Position numbers and translations under genes: made by a program. Positions 1 to 6,946 of a stretch of DNA of 19,789 nucleotides are shown one piece after another. Position 1 is the stretch's first letter. Every line of letters starts with the position of its first letter. The notes beneath the pieces are model-generated. The model was not told where the DNA came from. It made no database searches and saw nothing but the letters and a program-made list of their open reading frames with translations. Origin of the DNA: Prevotella sp. UBA4341. Lineage in GTDB: Bacteria > Bacteroidota > Bacteroidia > Bacteroidales > Bacteroidaceae. The DNA lies in the NCBI GenBank assembly GCA_002393705.1, contig DGTH01000072.1, positions 1-19,789 of the forward strand, given 5' to 3'.

Positions 1-1563
1 GTCGGCCTGCTGAGCAGCACTGACGGCCCGGTCAATCTGGGGCTCGTTCTCGTCGTAGTACTGACCTTTTTCGTTGTAGGTGACGCCCTGTTCCAGGACG
101 ATGTTCTCCTTGCCGTACTTCAGGCAAAGGGCTTCGTAGATGGTGTTGTACTTGGCCGACAAGTCTTCGGCGTTCGAGCCCTGCCAAGTGTAGCTCCATC
201 CGCCGTTCAGACAGCGCATCTGGTTGGCGTTGGGGCCGGTAAGGAGGATTTTGGGTGATGGGTGTTGGGTGTCGGGTGACAGGGGCAGGATGTTGCCCTC
301 GTTCTTCAGCAGGACGATGGTCTCCTCGGCAGCCTTCAATGACTGCTGTGCAAACTCGTCGCTGCCGAACTTCTCGTAGCCGGTGCCGCCAGTATTGGGC
401 GCGTCAAACAGCCCCAGACGGTACTTTACGCGCAGAATGCGGCGTACGGCATCATCGATGCGCTCCATCTTCACCTGTCCTTCCTCAACCAGTTCCTTCA
501 GCAAGATACAGAAATCGACGCTGTAGGGATCCATGGACATGTCGATGCCGGCATTAATAGCAATGCGAATGGCATCCTTCTTGTCCTTGGCCACGTGTTC
601 GCGCGAGAAGAGGTTGTTGATGTCGGCCCAGTCAGTGACGAGCATGCCGTCCCACTGCAGGTCTTCTTTCAGCCATTGTGTCAGGTACTCGTAGCTGGCA
701 TGCAGGGGCACGCCGTTGACGCTGGCCGAGTTGACCATCATAGTGAGCGCACCGGCCATGGCAGCAGCGCGGAAGGGTTCGAAGTACTTTTCGCGCAGCA
801 GTTGCGGAGAGAGGTAAGCCGGTGTACGGTCCTTGCCCGTCCAGGGGGCGCCGTAGGCCATGTAGTGCTTCACGCTGGTGGCCACGTTGAAGGGGCCTAT
901 GTGGTTGGGGTCGTTGCCCTGATAGCCGGCAATCTCAGCCTCCACCATGCGAGCGTTGACTACGGCATCCTCGCCGAAGCTCTCCCAGATGCGGGGCCAG
1001 CGGGGGTCACGTCCCAGATCGACCACAGGGTTATAGACCCACGGGCAGTTGGCGGCGCGGCTCTCGTAGGCCGTAATCTCAGCTCCCGTACGGGCCAGCT
1101 CGATGTTGAACGAAGCTGCAAGGTTGATGGGCTGTGGGAACAGCGTACCCGCCTGCGTGTAGGTGACGCCGTGGTTATGGTCGAGGCCGTAGATGTCGGG
1201 TATGCCGATGTACTTCATCGACTTCTCCTGAATGAGGCGTACCCACTTCTGCCACTGTTCGACGGTGGCAGCCCGCGTGCCGGGAGCATTGAGGATGGAG
1301 CCCACCTTCCACTTCGAGATGATGGTGTCGAGCATGGTCTCGTTGAGCGTCCACTTTCCGCTTCTCCAGTCCATGGTGCCCATGACGTCGAGGTTCAGTT
1401 CGAGCATTTGGCCGATTTTCTCGTCGAGAGTCATCTTGGCAAGTTGTTGCTCAATCTTTGCTTCCAGCGCGGCGTCGCGTGGAATGGCAGGTTTCACTGC
1501 GCGCTGGGCCTGCATGCACAACGCAACGAAGGCCACGGCAAGAGTCATAAGAGTCTTTTTCAT
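1..1563 (-). CDS. Glycoside hydrolase family 3 beta-glycosidase (beta-glucosidase/xylosidase type), C-terminus cut by window edge
   Basis: This is the first 521 residues of a secreted GH3 enzyme, which would release sugars from the non-reducing ends of oligosaccharides in the periplasm. The start MKKTLMTLAVAFVALCMQAQ is a typical Sec signal peptide ending in AQ, as is usual in Bacteroidales. The TIM-barrel domain follows from about residue 30 to 395: MTLDEKIGQM, the DHNHGVTY loop, NPVVDLGRDPRWPR, SVKHYMAYGAP, and the nucleophile region LVTDW with Asp311. The second, alpha/beta sandwich domain starts at about residue 400 (ETIVLLKNEGNILPL) and runs off the left edge still open; family members are usually 730-800 residues. 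Residues about 430-437 are encoded by a 7-bp tandem repeat and look like an insertion in the interdomain region. It is divergent from the GH43 gene with a shared promoter region, so the two probably act on the same hemicellulose. Substrate (glucoside or xyloside) cannot be fixed from sequence alone. Confidence 0.93.
   Translation of the reverse strand, partial: MKKTLMTLAVAFVALCMQAQRAVKPAIPRDAALEAKIEQQLAKMTLDEKIGQMLELNLDVMGTMDWRSGKWTLNETMLDTIISKWKVGSILNAPGTRAATVEQWQKWVRLIQEKSMKYIGIPDIYGLDHNHGVTYTQAGTLFPQPINLAASFNIELARTGAEITAYESRAANCPWVYNPVVDLGRDPRWPRIWESFGEDAVVNARMVEAEIAGYQGNDPNHIGPFNVATSVKHYMAYGAPWTGKDRTPAYLSPQLLREKYFEPFRAAAMAGALTMMVNSASVNGVPLHASYEYLTQWLKEDLQWDGMLVTDWADINNLFSREHVAKDKKDAIRIAINAGIDMSMDPYSVDFCILLKELVEEGQVKMERIDDAVRRILRVKYRLGLFDAPNTGGTGYEKFGSDEFAQQSLKAAEETIVLLKNEGNILPLSPDTQHPSPKILLTGPNANQMRCLNGGWSYTWQGSNAEDLSAKYNTIYEALCLKYGKENIVLEQGVTYNEKGQYYDENEPQIDRAVSAAQQAD
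252..279 (-). repeat. 7-bp tandem repeat (4 units) inside the GH3 coding sequence
   Basis: Four consecutive heptamers are present, read on the minus strand as TCACCCA, ACACCCA, ACACCCA and TCACCCG in opposite order of the gene. They encode the low-complexity stretch PDTQHPSP between ILPLS and KILLTGPNAN. That position is the junction between the two GH3 domains, where related enzymes have only one or a few residues (from memory of the family). Confidence 0.8.
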
Positions 1564-1601
1564 TTTGTGTTTATTTTTAGCTATTGTTTGTCTTGATGGT
1601 G

Positions 1602-1609
1602 CAAAGGTA
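1602..1609 (-). promoter_or_regulatory. Putative -7 box for the GH3 gene
   Basis: The minus strand reads TACCTTTG, an exact match to the Bacteroidetes -7 consensus TAnnTTTG, about 38 bases upstream of the GH3 start codon. I see no convincing TTTG at -33; the region there is A/T rich. Confidence 0.6.
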
Positions 1610-1652
1610 ATAAATAATTACGTTTTTTTATGGTTATTTCAAAAAAAATGCT

Positions 1653-1660
1653 TACATTTG
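1653..1660 (+). promoter_or_regulatory. Putative -7 box for the GH43 gene
   Basis: TACATTTG matches TAnnTTTG and lies 25 bases upstream of the GH43 ATG. Together with the oppositely oriented box about 45 bases away, it makes 1564-1685 a compact divergent promoter region. An A/T-rich block (about 1610-1650) lies between the boxes and could hold a regulator site, but no clear dyad is visible. Confidence 0.6.
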
Positions 1661-1685
1661 CCGTGATTTTGTAAACAAATGGCAT

Positions 1686-3248
1686 ATGAAACGACTGCTA
1701 TTGTTCCTTTTGTTGGCGCAGAGCGTGCTGCTCGTTGCGGCGCAGCAACTTCGCAACCCCGTGATACCGGGTTTTCATCCTGACCCTTCCGTTTGTCGTG
1801 TCGGCGATGATTTTTACCTTGTCAATTCCTCATTCCACTATTTCCCTGGCGTGCCCATCTTCCATTCGAAGGACTTGGTCAACTGGGAGCAGATAGGCAA
1901 TGTGCTCGACCGCGAGAGTCAGTTGCCCCTTGAGGGAGCAACGTCGTGGTTAGGCATCTATGCACCCACCATCCGTTACCATGAAGGTACGTACTACATG
2001 ATTACCACCAACGTAGGTAAGCGAGGCAACTTCCTCGTGACGGCCAAGAACCCGGCCGGGCCGTGGAGTGAACCCGTATGGTTAGAGCAGGGCGGGATAG
2101 ACCCTTCGCTCTACTTCGAAGACGGCAAGTGCTACATGGTGAGCAATCCTGACAATACCATCGTGCTTTGCGAGATAGACCCTGTAACAGGAAAGCAGCT
2201 TACCCAAGGCCGACCCCTTTGGCAGGGCACGGGCGGCCGCTGGCCTGAAGGCCCGCACATCTATAAGAAGGACGGCTACTATTATCTGCTCATTTCCGAA
2301 GGTGGCACCGAGCTGGCCCACAAGCTGACCATTGCCCGCAGCCGAAACATTTACGGTCCTTACGAGAGTAATCCTGCCAACCCCATACTGACCAACTGTT
2401 CGCGCGACGGACAGTCGATGCAGATACAAGGCACCGGTCATGGAGACTTTGTGCAGGCGCAGGACGGCTCGTGGTGGATGGTCTTCCTGGCTTATCGTAA
2501 CTTTGGCGGCTCTTATCATCACATAGGCCGCGAGACCTGTTTGGTTCCTGTGGAATGGAAAGCTGGCGAGTGGCCCGTCGTGGGTGGTGGCCGGGCAGTC
2601 GATACGCTCATGACGGTTAAGACGCTGCCTGCCGTGCCCGTCAAGAAGCCCGCTTCGCGTACCTTATTTAATAAAGGCATCCAACTTGGGCCAGAGTGGG
2701 TGTATTTGCAAAACCCCATTATGGCGAACTACCAGCTGACGGAGGGTAAGCTCCGTCTGGTTTCGCACGGCACTTTGGCAGAGAACCGTCAGCCCACCTT
2801 CTTAGGCCGCCGGCAGGAGAGTCCCAATATTCAGGTGGAGACGGAGGTAACGTTGCATCACCCGATAGAAGACAAGTATGGTCTGGCCGTTTATCAAATT
2901 AACGACGGCTACCTGATGTTCTACGCCACGTCGCACGACATCAACGTGGAATACCGTCTGAAGTCGGTGAACGGCATCCTGGCCAGCGAAGACTGGAGCC
3001 TGGCTGACGTTCCGGAGCGGGTTCGCCTGCGCATTACCAGCAATGGCGAGCGTTACTACTTCTCGTACGCCTGCAACGACGAGACCAGCTACACGCCGCT
3101 GGCCGACATAGAGTGTTCGCTTGTCAGCACCGAGGTGGTAGGCGGCTTTACGGGTGTCACCATCGGCATGTTTACCGAGTACTTCTTTAACAATTCGAGT
3201 GCTACGGCGTATGGTGACTTCAGTTATTTTGAGTACATTGAACGATAG
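1686..3248 (+). CDS. Glycoside hydrolase family 43 beta-xylosidase / alpha-L-arabinofuranosidase
   Basis: A 520-residue secreted GH43 enzyme, expected to remove xylose or arabinose units from xylan- or arabinan-derived oligosaccharides. Residues 1-20 are a Sec signal peptide (MKRLLLFLLLAQSVLLVAAQ). The five-bladed propeller spans about 24-320. The three catalytic carboxylates are visible: base Asp33 in GFHPDPS, pKa modulator Asp139 in GGIDPSLYF, and acid Glu188 in WPEGPHIYKKDGYYYL. The C-terminal part (about 330-515, with QINDGYLMFYA) matches the beta-sandwich that follows the propeller in the long beta-xylosidase subfamilies and completes the active site. The length fits that subgroup. It is divergent from the GH3 gene, so xylan or arabinoxylan breakdown is the likely joint role. 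Both xylosidase and arabinofuranosidase activities are known in these subfamilies, so the exact activity is open. Confidence 0.93.
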   Translation: MKRLLLFLLLAQSVLLVAAQQLRNPVIPGFHPDPSVCRVGDDFYLVNSSFHYFPGVPIFHSKDLVNWEQIGNVLDRESQLPLEGATSWLGIYAPTIRYHEGTYYMITTNVGKRGNFLVTAKNPAGPWSEPVWLEQGGIDPSLYFEDGKCYMVSNPDNTIVLCEIDPVTGKQLTQGRPLWQGTGGRWPEGPHIYKKDGYYYLLISEGGTELAHKLTIARSRNIYGPYESNPANPILTNCSRDGQSMQIQGTGHGDFVQAQDGSWWMVFLAYRNFGGSYHHIGRETCLVPVEWKAGEWPVVGGGRAVDTLMTVKTLPAVPVKKPASRTLFNKGIQLGPEWVYLQNPIMANYQLTEGKLRLVSHGTLAENRQPTFLGRRQESPNIQVETEVTLHHPIEDKYGLAVYQINDGYLMFYATSHDINVEYRLKSVNGILASEDWSLADVPERVRLRITSNGERYYFSYACNDETSYTPLADIECSLVSTEVVGGFTGVTIGMFTEYFFNNSSATAYGDFSYFEYIER

Positions 3249-3289
3249 TAATCACATTAATATTCATTCATTTAAACAATTAACAGATT

Positions 3290-3955
3290 ATGAAAAAGTA
3301 TTTAGCAGAGTGCGTAGGTACGTTCGTACTTACTTTCTTAGGCTGCGGCACGGCTGTGGCCTTAGGTTGCGGAAGTGACACGGCTTCCATCGTCGGCACA
3401 GCTATTGCCTTCGGTCTGGCCGTAGTAGCCATGGCTTACACCATTGGTGGCATTAGTGGTTGCCACATTAACCCCGCCATTACGCTTGGCGTATTCCTGA
3501 GCGGACGCATGGACGCTAAGGACTGCGGTATGTACATTGTGTTCCAGATTATCGGTGCCGTTCTGGCTGCTGCTGTTCTGGCCGGTATCGTTGCTACCGA
3601 CCCCAGTGCCGTTATTACCACCTCGACGGGTGCTAATGCCTGCACCTATGGCGTAACCAACGGACTCATTGTTGAGATTGTGCTAACGGCACTCTTCGTG
3701 CTCGTCGTGCTGGGTGCTACCGCTAAGACCAACGGTGCTACTAACAACTTCGCCGGACTGGCCATCGGTCTGTCGCTCATCCTCATTCACCTGGTGGGCA
3801 TCCACTTCACGGGCACCAGTGTGAACCCCGCCCGTTCCATCGGTCCCGCTCTCTTCGAGGGTGGCAAGGCCCTGACCGACCTCTGGGTCTTCATTGTCGG
3901 CCCGCTGGTAGGTGGTGCGCTCGCAGCCGGTATCTGGAAGGTCATTGACGAGTAA
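3290..3955 (+). CDS. aqpZ: Aquaporin Z-like water channel (MIP family)
   Basis: A 221-residue inner-membrane channel of the major intrinsic protein family. The two half-helix signatures are present: GCHINPAIT (NPA at 61-63) and GTSVNPARS (NPA at 179-181). The selectivity-filter residues of E. coli AqpZ are all conserved by alignment: Phe41, His167, Thr176 and Arg182. This favours a water channel over a glycerol facilitator, which would lack the histidine. Six membrane helices are evident from the alternating hydrophobic blocks. The gene begins 41 bases after the GH43 stop. I see no promoter consensus in that gap, so readthrough from the GH43 promoter is possible but not shown. It ends at a clear intrinsic terminator. 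Confidence 0.95.
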   Translation: MKKYLAECVGTFVLTFLGCGTAVALGCGSDTASIVGTAIAFGLAVVAMAYTIGGISGCHINPAITLGVFLSGRMDAKDCGMYIVFQIIGAVLAAAVLAGIVATDPSAVITTSTGANACTYGVTNGLIVEIVLTALFVLVVLGATAKTNGATNNFAGLAIGLSLILIHLVGIHFTGTSVNPARSIGPALFEGGKALTDLWVFIVGPLVGGALAAGIWKVIDE

Positions 3956-3978
3956 GTCGTTCAAGCATATACAGGTAC

Positions 3979-4020
3979 GACGCGTCGGCACGGGAAGTTG
4001 CCGGCGCGTTACTTTTTTCT
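3979..4020 (+). terminator. Rho-independent terminator after the aquaporin gene
   Basis: The arms CGCGTCGGCA and TGCCGGCGCG (one G-U pair) flank an 8-base loop and are followed by TTACTTTTTTCT. It begins about 24 bases after the aquaporin stop codon and upstream of the next promoter, so it separates two transcription units. Confidence 0.85.
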
Positions 4021-4038
4021 AAAAACTTCTTATTTTCT

Positions 4039-4069
4039 TTTGTGTTGTGCCTGCTAATTCGTACCTTTG
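4039..4069 (+). promoter_or_regulatory. Bacteroidetes promoter for the AICAR transformylase gene
   Basis: TTTG at 4039-4042, a 19-base spacer, and TACCTTTG at 4062-4069 match the -33/-7 consensus TTTG-N19-TAnnTTTG. The ATG follows 26 bases after the -7 box. This is the best promoter match in the window. Confidence 0.8.
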
Positions 4070-4095
4070 CAGGACGTTAACAAAAGAAGAGAAGA

Positions 4096-5283
4096 ATGAA
4101 AGAGCTACAGCTGAAGTACGGATGCAATCCGAACCAGAAGCCTTCGCGCATCTTTATGCAGGAAGGCGAGTTACCCATTGAAGTGATTAACGGTCGTCCG
4201 GGCTACATCAATTTTCTGGATGCCCTGAATGCCTGGCAGTTGGTGAAGGAGCTGAAGGAAGCTACGGGGTTGTCCGCCGCTGCATCGTTCAAGCATGTGT
4301 CGCCTGCCGGTGCTGCCGTTGGTCTGCCCTTGAGCGACACGCTGAAGAAGATCTATTTCGTTGATGACATTGAGGGACTGGACGACAGTCCTGTAGCTTG
4401 TGCCTATGCCCGTGCGCGTGGTGCCGACCGCATGTCGAGCTATGGTGACTTTGTGGCTCTGAGCGATACGTGTGACAAGACGACGGCGCTGCTTCTGAAG
4501 CGCGAGGTGAGCGACGGAGTCATTGCTCCCGACTTCACCGCCGAGGCTATTGAGATACTGAAAGACAAACGGAAGGGTACCTATAACGTCATCAAGATAG
4601 ACCCTGCCTACAAACCGGAACCCATAGAGCGCAAGCAGTGCTTTGGCGTCACCTTCGAACAGGGTCGTAACGAAATACGTCTTGACGACCCAGCCCTGTT
4701 TGAGAACATTCCCACCCAGAACAAAACCTTTACCCCCGAGGCTAAGCGCGACCTGATGATTGCGCTCATCACGCTGAAATACACCCAGTCGAACAGCGTC
4801 TGCTACGTTAAGGACGGCCAGGCTATCGGCATCGGTGCCGGACAGCAGAGTCGTATTCACTGTACGCGTCTGGCTGGTAACAAGGCTGACATCTGGTGGC
4901 TGCGCCAGCACCCGAAGGTGATGGCTCTGCCCTTCAAGGAGGGTATTCGCCGTGCCGACCGTGACAACACTATCGATGTGTATATCTCGGAGGACGAGCA
5001 CGACGACGTGTTGCGCGACGGACAGTGGCAGCAGTTCTTTACCCGCCAGCCTGAGGTGCTGACGCGTGAGGAAAAACTTGCATGGATAGCCCAGAACACG
5101 GGTGTGGCCTTGGGCAGCGATGCCTTCTTCCCCTTTGGCGACAACATTGAACGAGCCCACAAGAGCGGTGTGCAGTACATCGCCCAGGCTGGTGGTTCAG
5201 TGCGCGACGACCATGTCATCATGACGTGCGACAAGTACGGTATCGTCATGGCCTTCACTGGTGTCAGACTGTTCCATCACTAA
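4096..5283 (+). CDS. Stand-alone AICAR transformylase (phosphoribosylaminoimidazolecarboxamide formyltransferase)
   Basis: This 395-residue protein corresponds to the C-terminal AICAR transformylase part of bifunctional PurH/ATIC. It would transfer a formyl group from 10-formyltetrahydrofolate to AICAR, the penultimate step of IMP synthesis. The catalytic Lys-His pair is in SFKHVSPAGAAVG (Lys66, His67), equivalent to Lys266/His267 of human ATIC. Other conserved blocks are CAYARARGADRMSSYGDF, KYTQSNSVCYVKDGQ, IGAGQQSRIHCTRLAG and the C-terminal AGGSVRDDHVI...GVRLFHH. The N-terminal IMP cyclohydrolase (MGS-like) domain is absent: the protein begins directly at the transformylase fold (LKYGCNPNQKPSRI). 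Such single-domain forms are known in Bacteroidetes, often beside a full-length PurH elsewhere in the genome. I leave the symbol empty because purH usually means the bifunctional enzyme. Confidence 0.93.
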   Translation: MKELQLKYGCNPNQKPSRIFMQEGELPIEVINGRPGYINFLDALNAWQLVKELKEATGLSAAASFKHVSPAGAAVGLPLSDTLKKIYFVDDIEGLDDSPVACAYARARGADRMSSYGDFVALSDTCDKTTALLLKREVSDGVIAPDFTAEAIEILKDKRKGTYNVIKIDPAYKPEPIERKQCFGVTFEQGRNEIRLDDPALFENIPTQNKTFTPEAKRDLMIALITLKYTQSNSVCYVKDGQAIGIGAGQQSRIHCTRLAGNKADIWWLRQHPKVMALPFKEGIRRADRDNTIDVYISEDEHDDVLRDGQWQQFFTRQPEVLTREEKLAWIAQNTGVALGSDAFFPFGDNIERAHKSGVQYIAQAGGSVRDDHVIMTCDKYGIVMAFTGVRLFHH

Positions 5284-5289
5284 TTTTTA

Positions 5290-5368
5290 TAAGGTCTCTA
5301 TGGGTCCTATAGGCCTAATAAGCCTAATGGGCCTTATAGACCTGCCATATAAACCCAATAAACCCTAT
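5290..5368 (+). repeat. Degenerate 9-bp tandem repeat tract A
   Basis: The gap between the transformylase stop and the next ATG is made almost wholly of 9-base units around TATGGGCCT: tatgggtcc, tataggcct, aataagcct, aatgggcct, tatagacct. Units in the opposite sense follow (acccaataa, accctatga). AGGTCT near 5292 can pair with AGACCT near 5338, so the RNA could fold. The last unit contains the ATG of the following small gene. Confidence 0.75.
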
Positions 5369-5567
5369 GAGTAATAAGGACATAGACTTTCAGGAGATTC
5401 TCGAGAATGGCATTAACTTTGGCCGTGGCGGTGGTTCGAAGAAGGCTGACGACGGCAAGGTGAAGACTAAGGCCAAGAAAAAGAAGTACATTACCGGTGC
5501 CCATGGCAGCGGCTCTGCACGTCAGAAAGCCAAGTACCGTGAGCAGCGAGCTAACAGACATAAATAA
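5367..5567 (+). CDS. Small basic protein of unknown function
   Basis: A 66-residue soluble protein I do not recognise. The N-terminal third is acidic/amphipathic (MSNKDIDFQEILENGINFGRG). A glycine-rich hinge with a lysine-rich block (residues about 20-41, ending AKKKKY) follows, then a tail TGAHGSGSARQKAKYREQRA. There is no signal peptide, membrane segment or cysteine. The charge pattern suggests binding to nucleic acid or ribosomes, but that is inference only. The ordered composition and the start right after the repeat tract argue for a real gene. It has no promoter of its own that I can see and probably shares the transcript of the AICAR transformylase gene, 83 bases upstream. Confidence 0.65.
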   Translation: MSNKDIDFQEILENGINFGRGGGSKKADDGKVKTKAKKKKYITGAHGSGSARQKAKYREQRANRHK

Positions 5568-5600
5568 AGCCCCACCTTGACCTTCCCCCGAAGGGGGGAA
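5568..5600 (+). repeat. GC-rich palindromic repeat (half-element) before the GH53 gene
   Basis: The sequence AGCCCCACCTTGACC followed by TTCCCCCGAAGGGGGGAA forms a short hairpin directly after the small gene's stop codon. It closely resembles each arm of the larger palindrome inside ispD (15277-15340), for example AGCCCCCCTCTCG then TCCCCCGAGGGGGA. It could act as a weak hairpin between the small gene and the GH53 gene, but no T-run follows; the downstream bases are A-rich. Confidence 0.7.
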
Positions 5601-5646
5601 AAAACAATAACGAAAACAATAATGAAAATATTATCACATAACGCTT

Positions 5647-6903
5647 ATGAAACACATTAGACTTTTATTCGTATCGGCTCTGATGTTGTGTGCCGGTATG
5701 ACGCAAGCCCAAAAGTATGTTGGCGGCGACATTTCGTTGTTGCCTGATTACGAAAATGCTAATGCCAAGTATAAGGACAACAACGGAACAGCCATTACGG
5801 GCGACATGATGGACTACTTCAAGCAGCAGGGATGGAATGCCATGCGTGTCCGCCTGTTTGTCGATCCGTCGAAGGCCAGTGCCCAACATCAGAAAGAAGG
5901 CGTTCGCCAGGACCTGGAATACGTCAAGGCACTCGGCAAGCGAATCAAGGATGCCGGGCTGACGTTTCTGCTCGACTTCCACTACAGCGACACGTGGACC
6001 GACCCTGGCAAACACAGCACGCCCAGCAGCTGGACCAGTACTGACCCCGACGTTCTGGCACAGACGCTGCACGACTACACCGTTGACTGCTTACAGCAGC
6101 TGAAGGCCGCAGGTGCTGAACCCGACTTCGTGCAGCCGGGCAACGAGATTACTTACGGCATGCTCTGGCAGACGGGCCACGTCTATCCTGCCGGTGGCGG
6201 ACTGAACGGTGGAACGTGGGATAACTTTGCCAAGTACTTGAAGGCCGGCATTCTGGCCATCCGCGAGACCTGCCCTCAAGCAAAGATTGTCATTCAGACC
6301 GAGATGAGCAAGGTGGAGAACGTGACCAACTTCTACAAGACACTGGCTCCCTACACCAACGACTACGACGTCATCGGACTATCTTACTACCCCTACTACC
6401 ACGGTCAGCTGAACTGGCTTAACAACCTGCTCAGCACGTTAGAGAGCACCTATCCTGACAAGAAGATACAGATTGTGGAGACCGGCTACTACCATAAGTG
6501 GTACCCCGACGATGCGAAGTATCCCGTGACAGACTTTCCTAACTGGCCTGCCAGCGATGACGGCCAGCTGCAATACACCAAGGACCTCATAGCCACACTG
6601 AACACTCACCCGAATGTCGATGGACTCTACTGGTGGTTCCCCGAGGCTAACGAGTGTGGCGTTCCCTGGCAGAATGCCGTTACCAATAGCTGGTACAACG
6701 CTGGACTCTTTGACAACGAGACAGGTAAAGCCCGTAAGGCTCTCTACGAGCTTCACAACTTTGCCGGAACGTCGGGCATAGAGGGAGTCTCAACCGCGAA
6801 GACCGAAGGTGCTTGGTTCAGCCTTGACGGCAAGCGGCTCAGCAGCAAGCCGACTGTTGGCGGCATCTACATCCGCGACGGGAAGAAAATAGTAGTGAAA
6901 TAA
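5647..6903 (+). CDS. GH53 arabinogalactan endo-beta-1,4-galactanase, secreted
   Basis: A 418-residue endo-galactanase that cuts beta-1,4-galactan side chains of pectin (rhamnogalacturonan I). Residues 1-22 form a Sec signal peptide (MKHIRLLFVSALMLCAGMTQAQ). The TIM barrel covers about 24-375. GH53 landmarks are YVGGDISLLP, WNAMRVRLFVDP, LLDFHYSDTWTDPGKH, the acid/base Glu167 in QPGNEITYG, the segment DVIGLSYYPYYHG, and nucleophile Glu278 in IVETGYY. After a short linker, the last about 40 residues (WFSLDGKRLSSKP...GGIYIRDGKKIVVK) resemble the short C-terminal beta motif found on many secreted Prevotella proteins; this may be a sorting or anchoring element. No TAnnTTTG promoter is obvious in the upstream 79 bases. 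The gene ends at a bidirectional terminator. Confidence 0.94.
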   Translation: MKHIRLLFVSALMLCAGMTQAQKYVGGDISLLPDYENANAKYKDNNGTAITGDMMDYFKQQGWNAMRVRLFVDPSKASAQHQKEGVRQDLEYVKALGKRIKDAGLTFLLDFHYSDTWTDPGKHSTPSSWTSTDPDVLAQTLHDYTVDCLQQLKAAGAEPDFVQPGNEITYGMLWQTGHVYPAGGGLNGGTWDNFAKYLKAGILAIRETCPQAKIVIQTEMSKVENVTNFYKTLAPYTNDYDVIGLSYYPYYHGQLNWLNNLLSTLESTYPDKKIQIVETGYYHKWYPDDAKYPVTDFPNWPASDDGQLQYTKDLIATLNTHPNVDGLYWWFPEANECGVPWQNAVTNSWYNAGLFDNETGKARKALYELHNFAGTSGIEGVSTAKTEGAWFSLDGKRLSSKPTVGGIYIRDGKKIVVK

Positions 6904-6907
6904 ATAA

Positions 6908-6946
6908 AAGCGTGAAGGCGGGAGAACCCCGCCTTCGCTCTTTTTA
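6908..6946. terminator. Bidirectional terminator between GH53 gene and exporter operon
   Basis: A perfect 9-bp stem GAAGGCGGG / CCCGCCTTC with loop AGAAC is extended by AGCG/CGCT around a single bulged T. CTCTTTTT follows on the plus strand, and CTTTTATTTATT follows the stem on the minus strand. It lies between two converging genes; the TolC-family stop codon falls inside the plus-strand T-run. Confidence 0.88.

Noticed and set aside
595..1596. 333-codon plus-strand open frame opposite the GH3 gene
   Set aside because: It is antisense to a GH3 catalytic domain with signal peptide and nucleophile motif. Its translation lacks domain features.
1..6903. A complete polysaccharide utilisation locus
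   Set aside because: Three glycosidases are present, but there is no SusC/SusD pair, no hybrid two-component regulator, and the enzymes are interrupted by aquaporin and purine genes. Only a loose grouping is supported.
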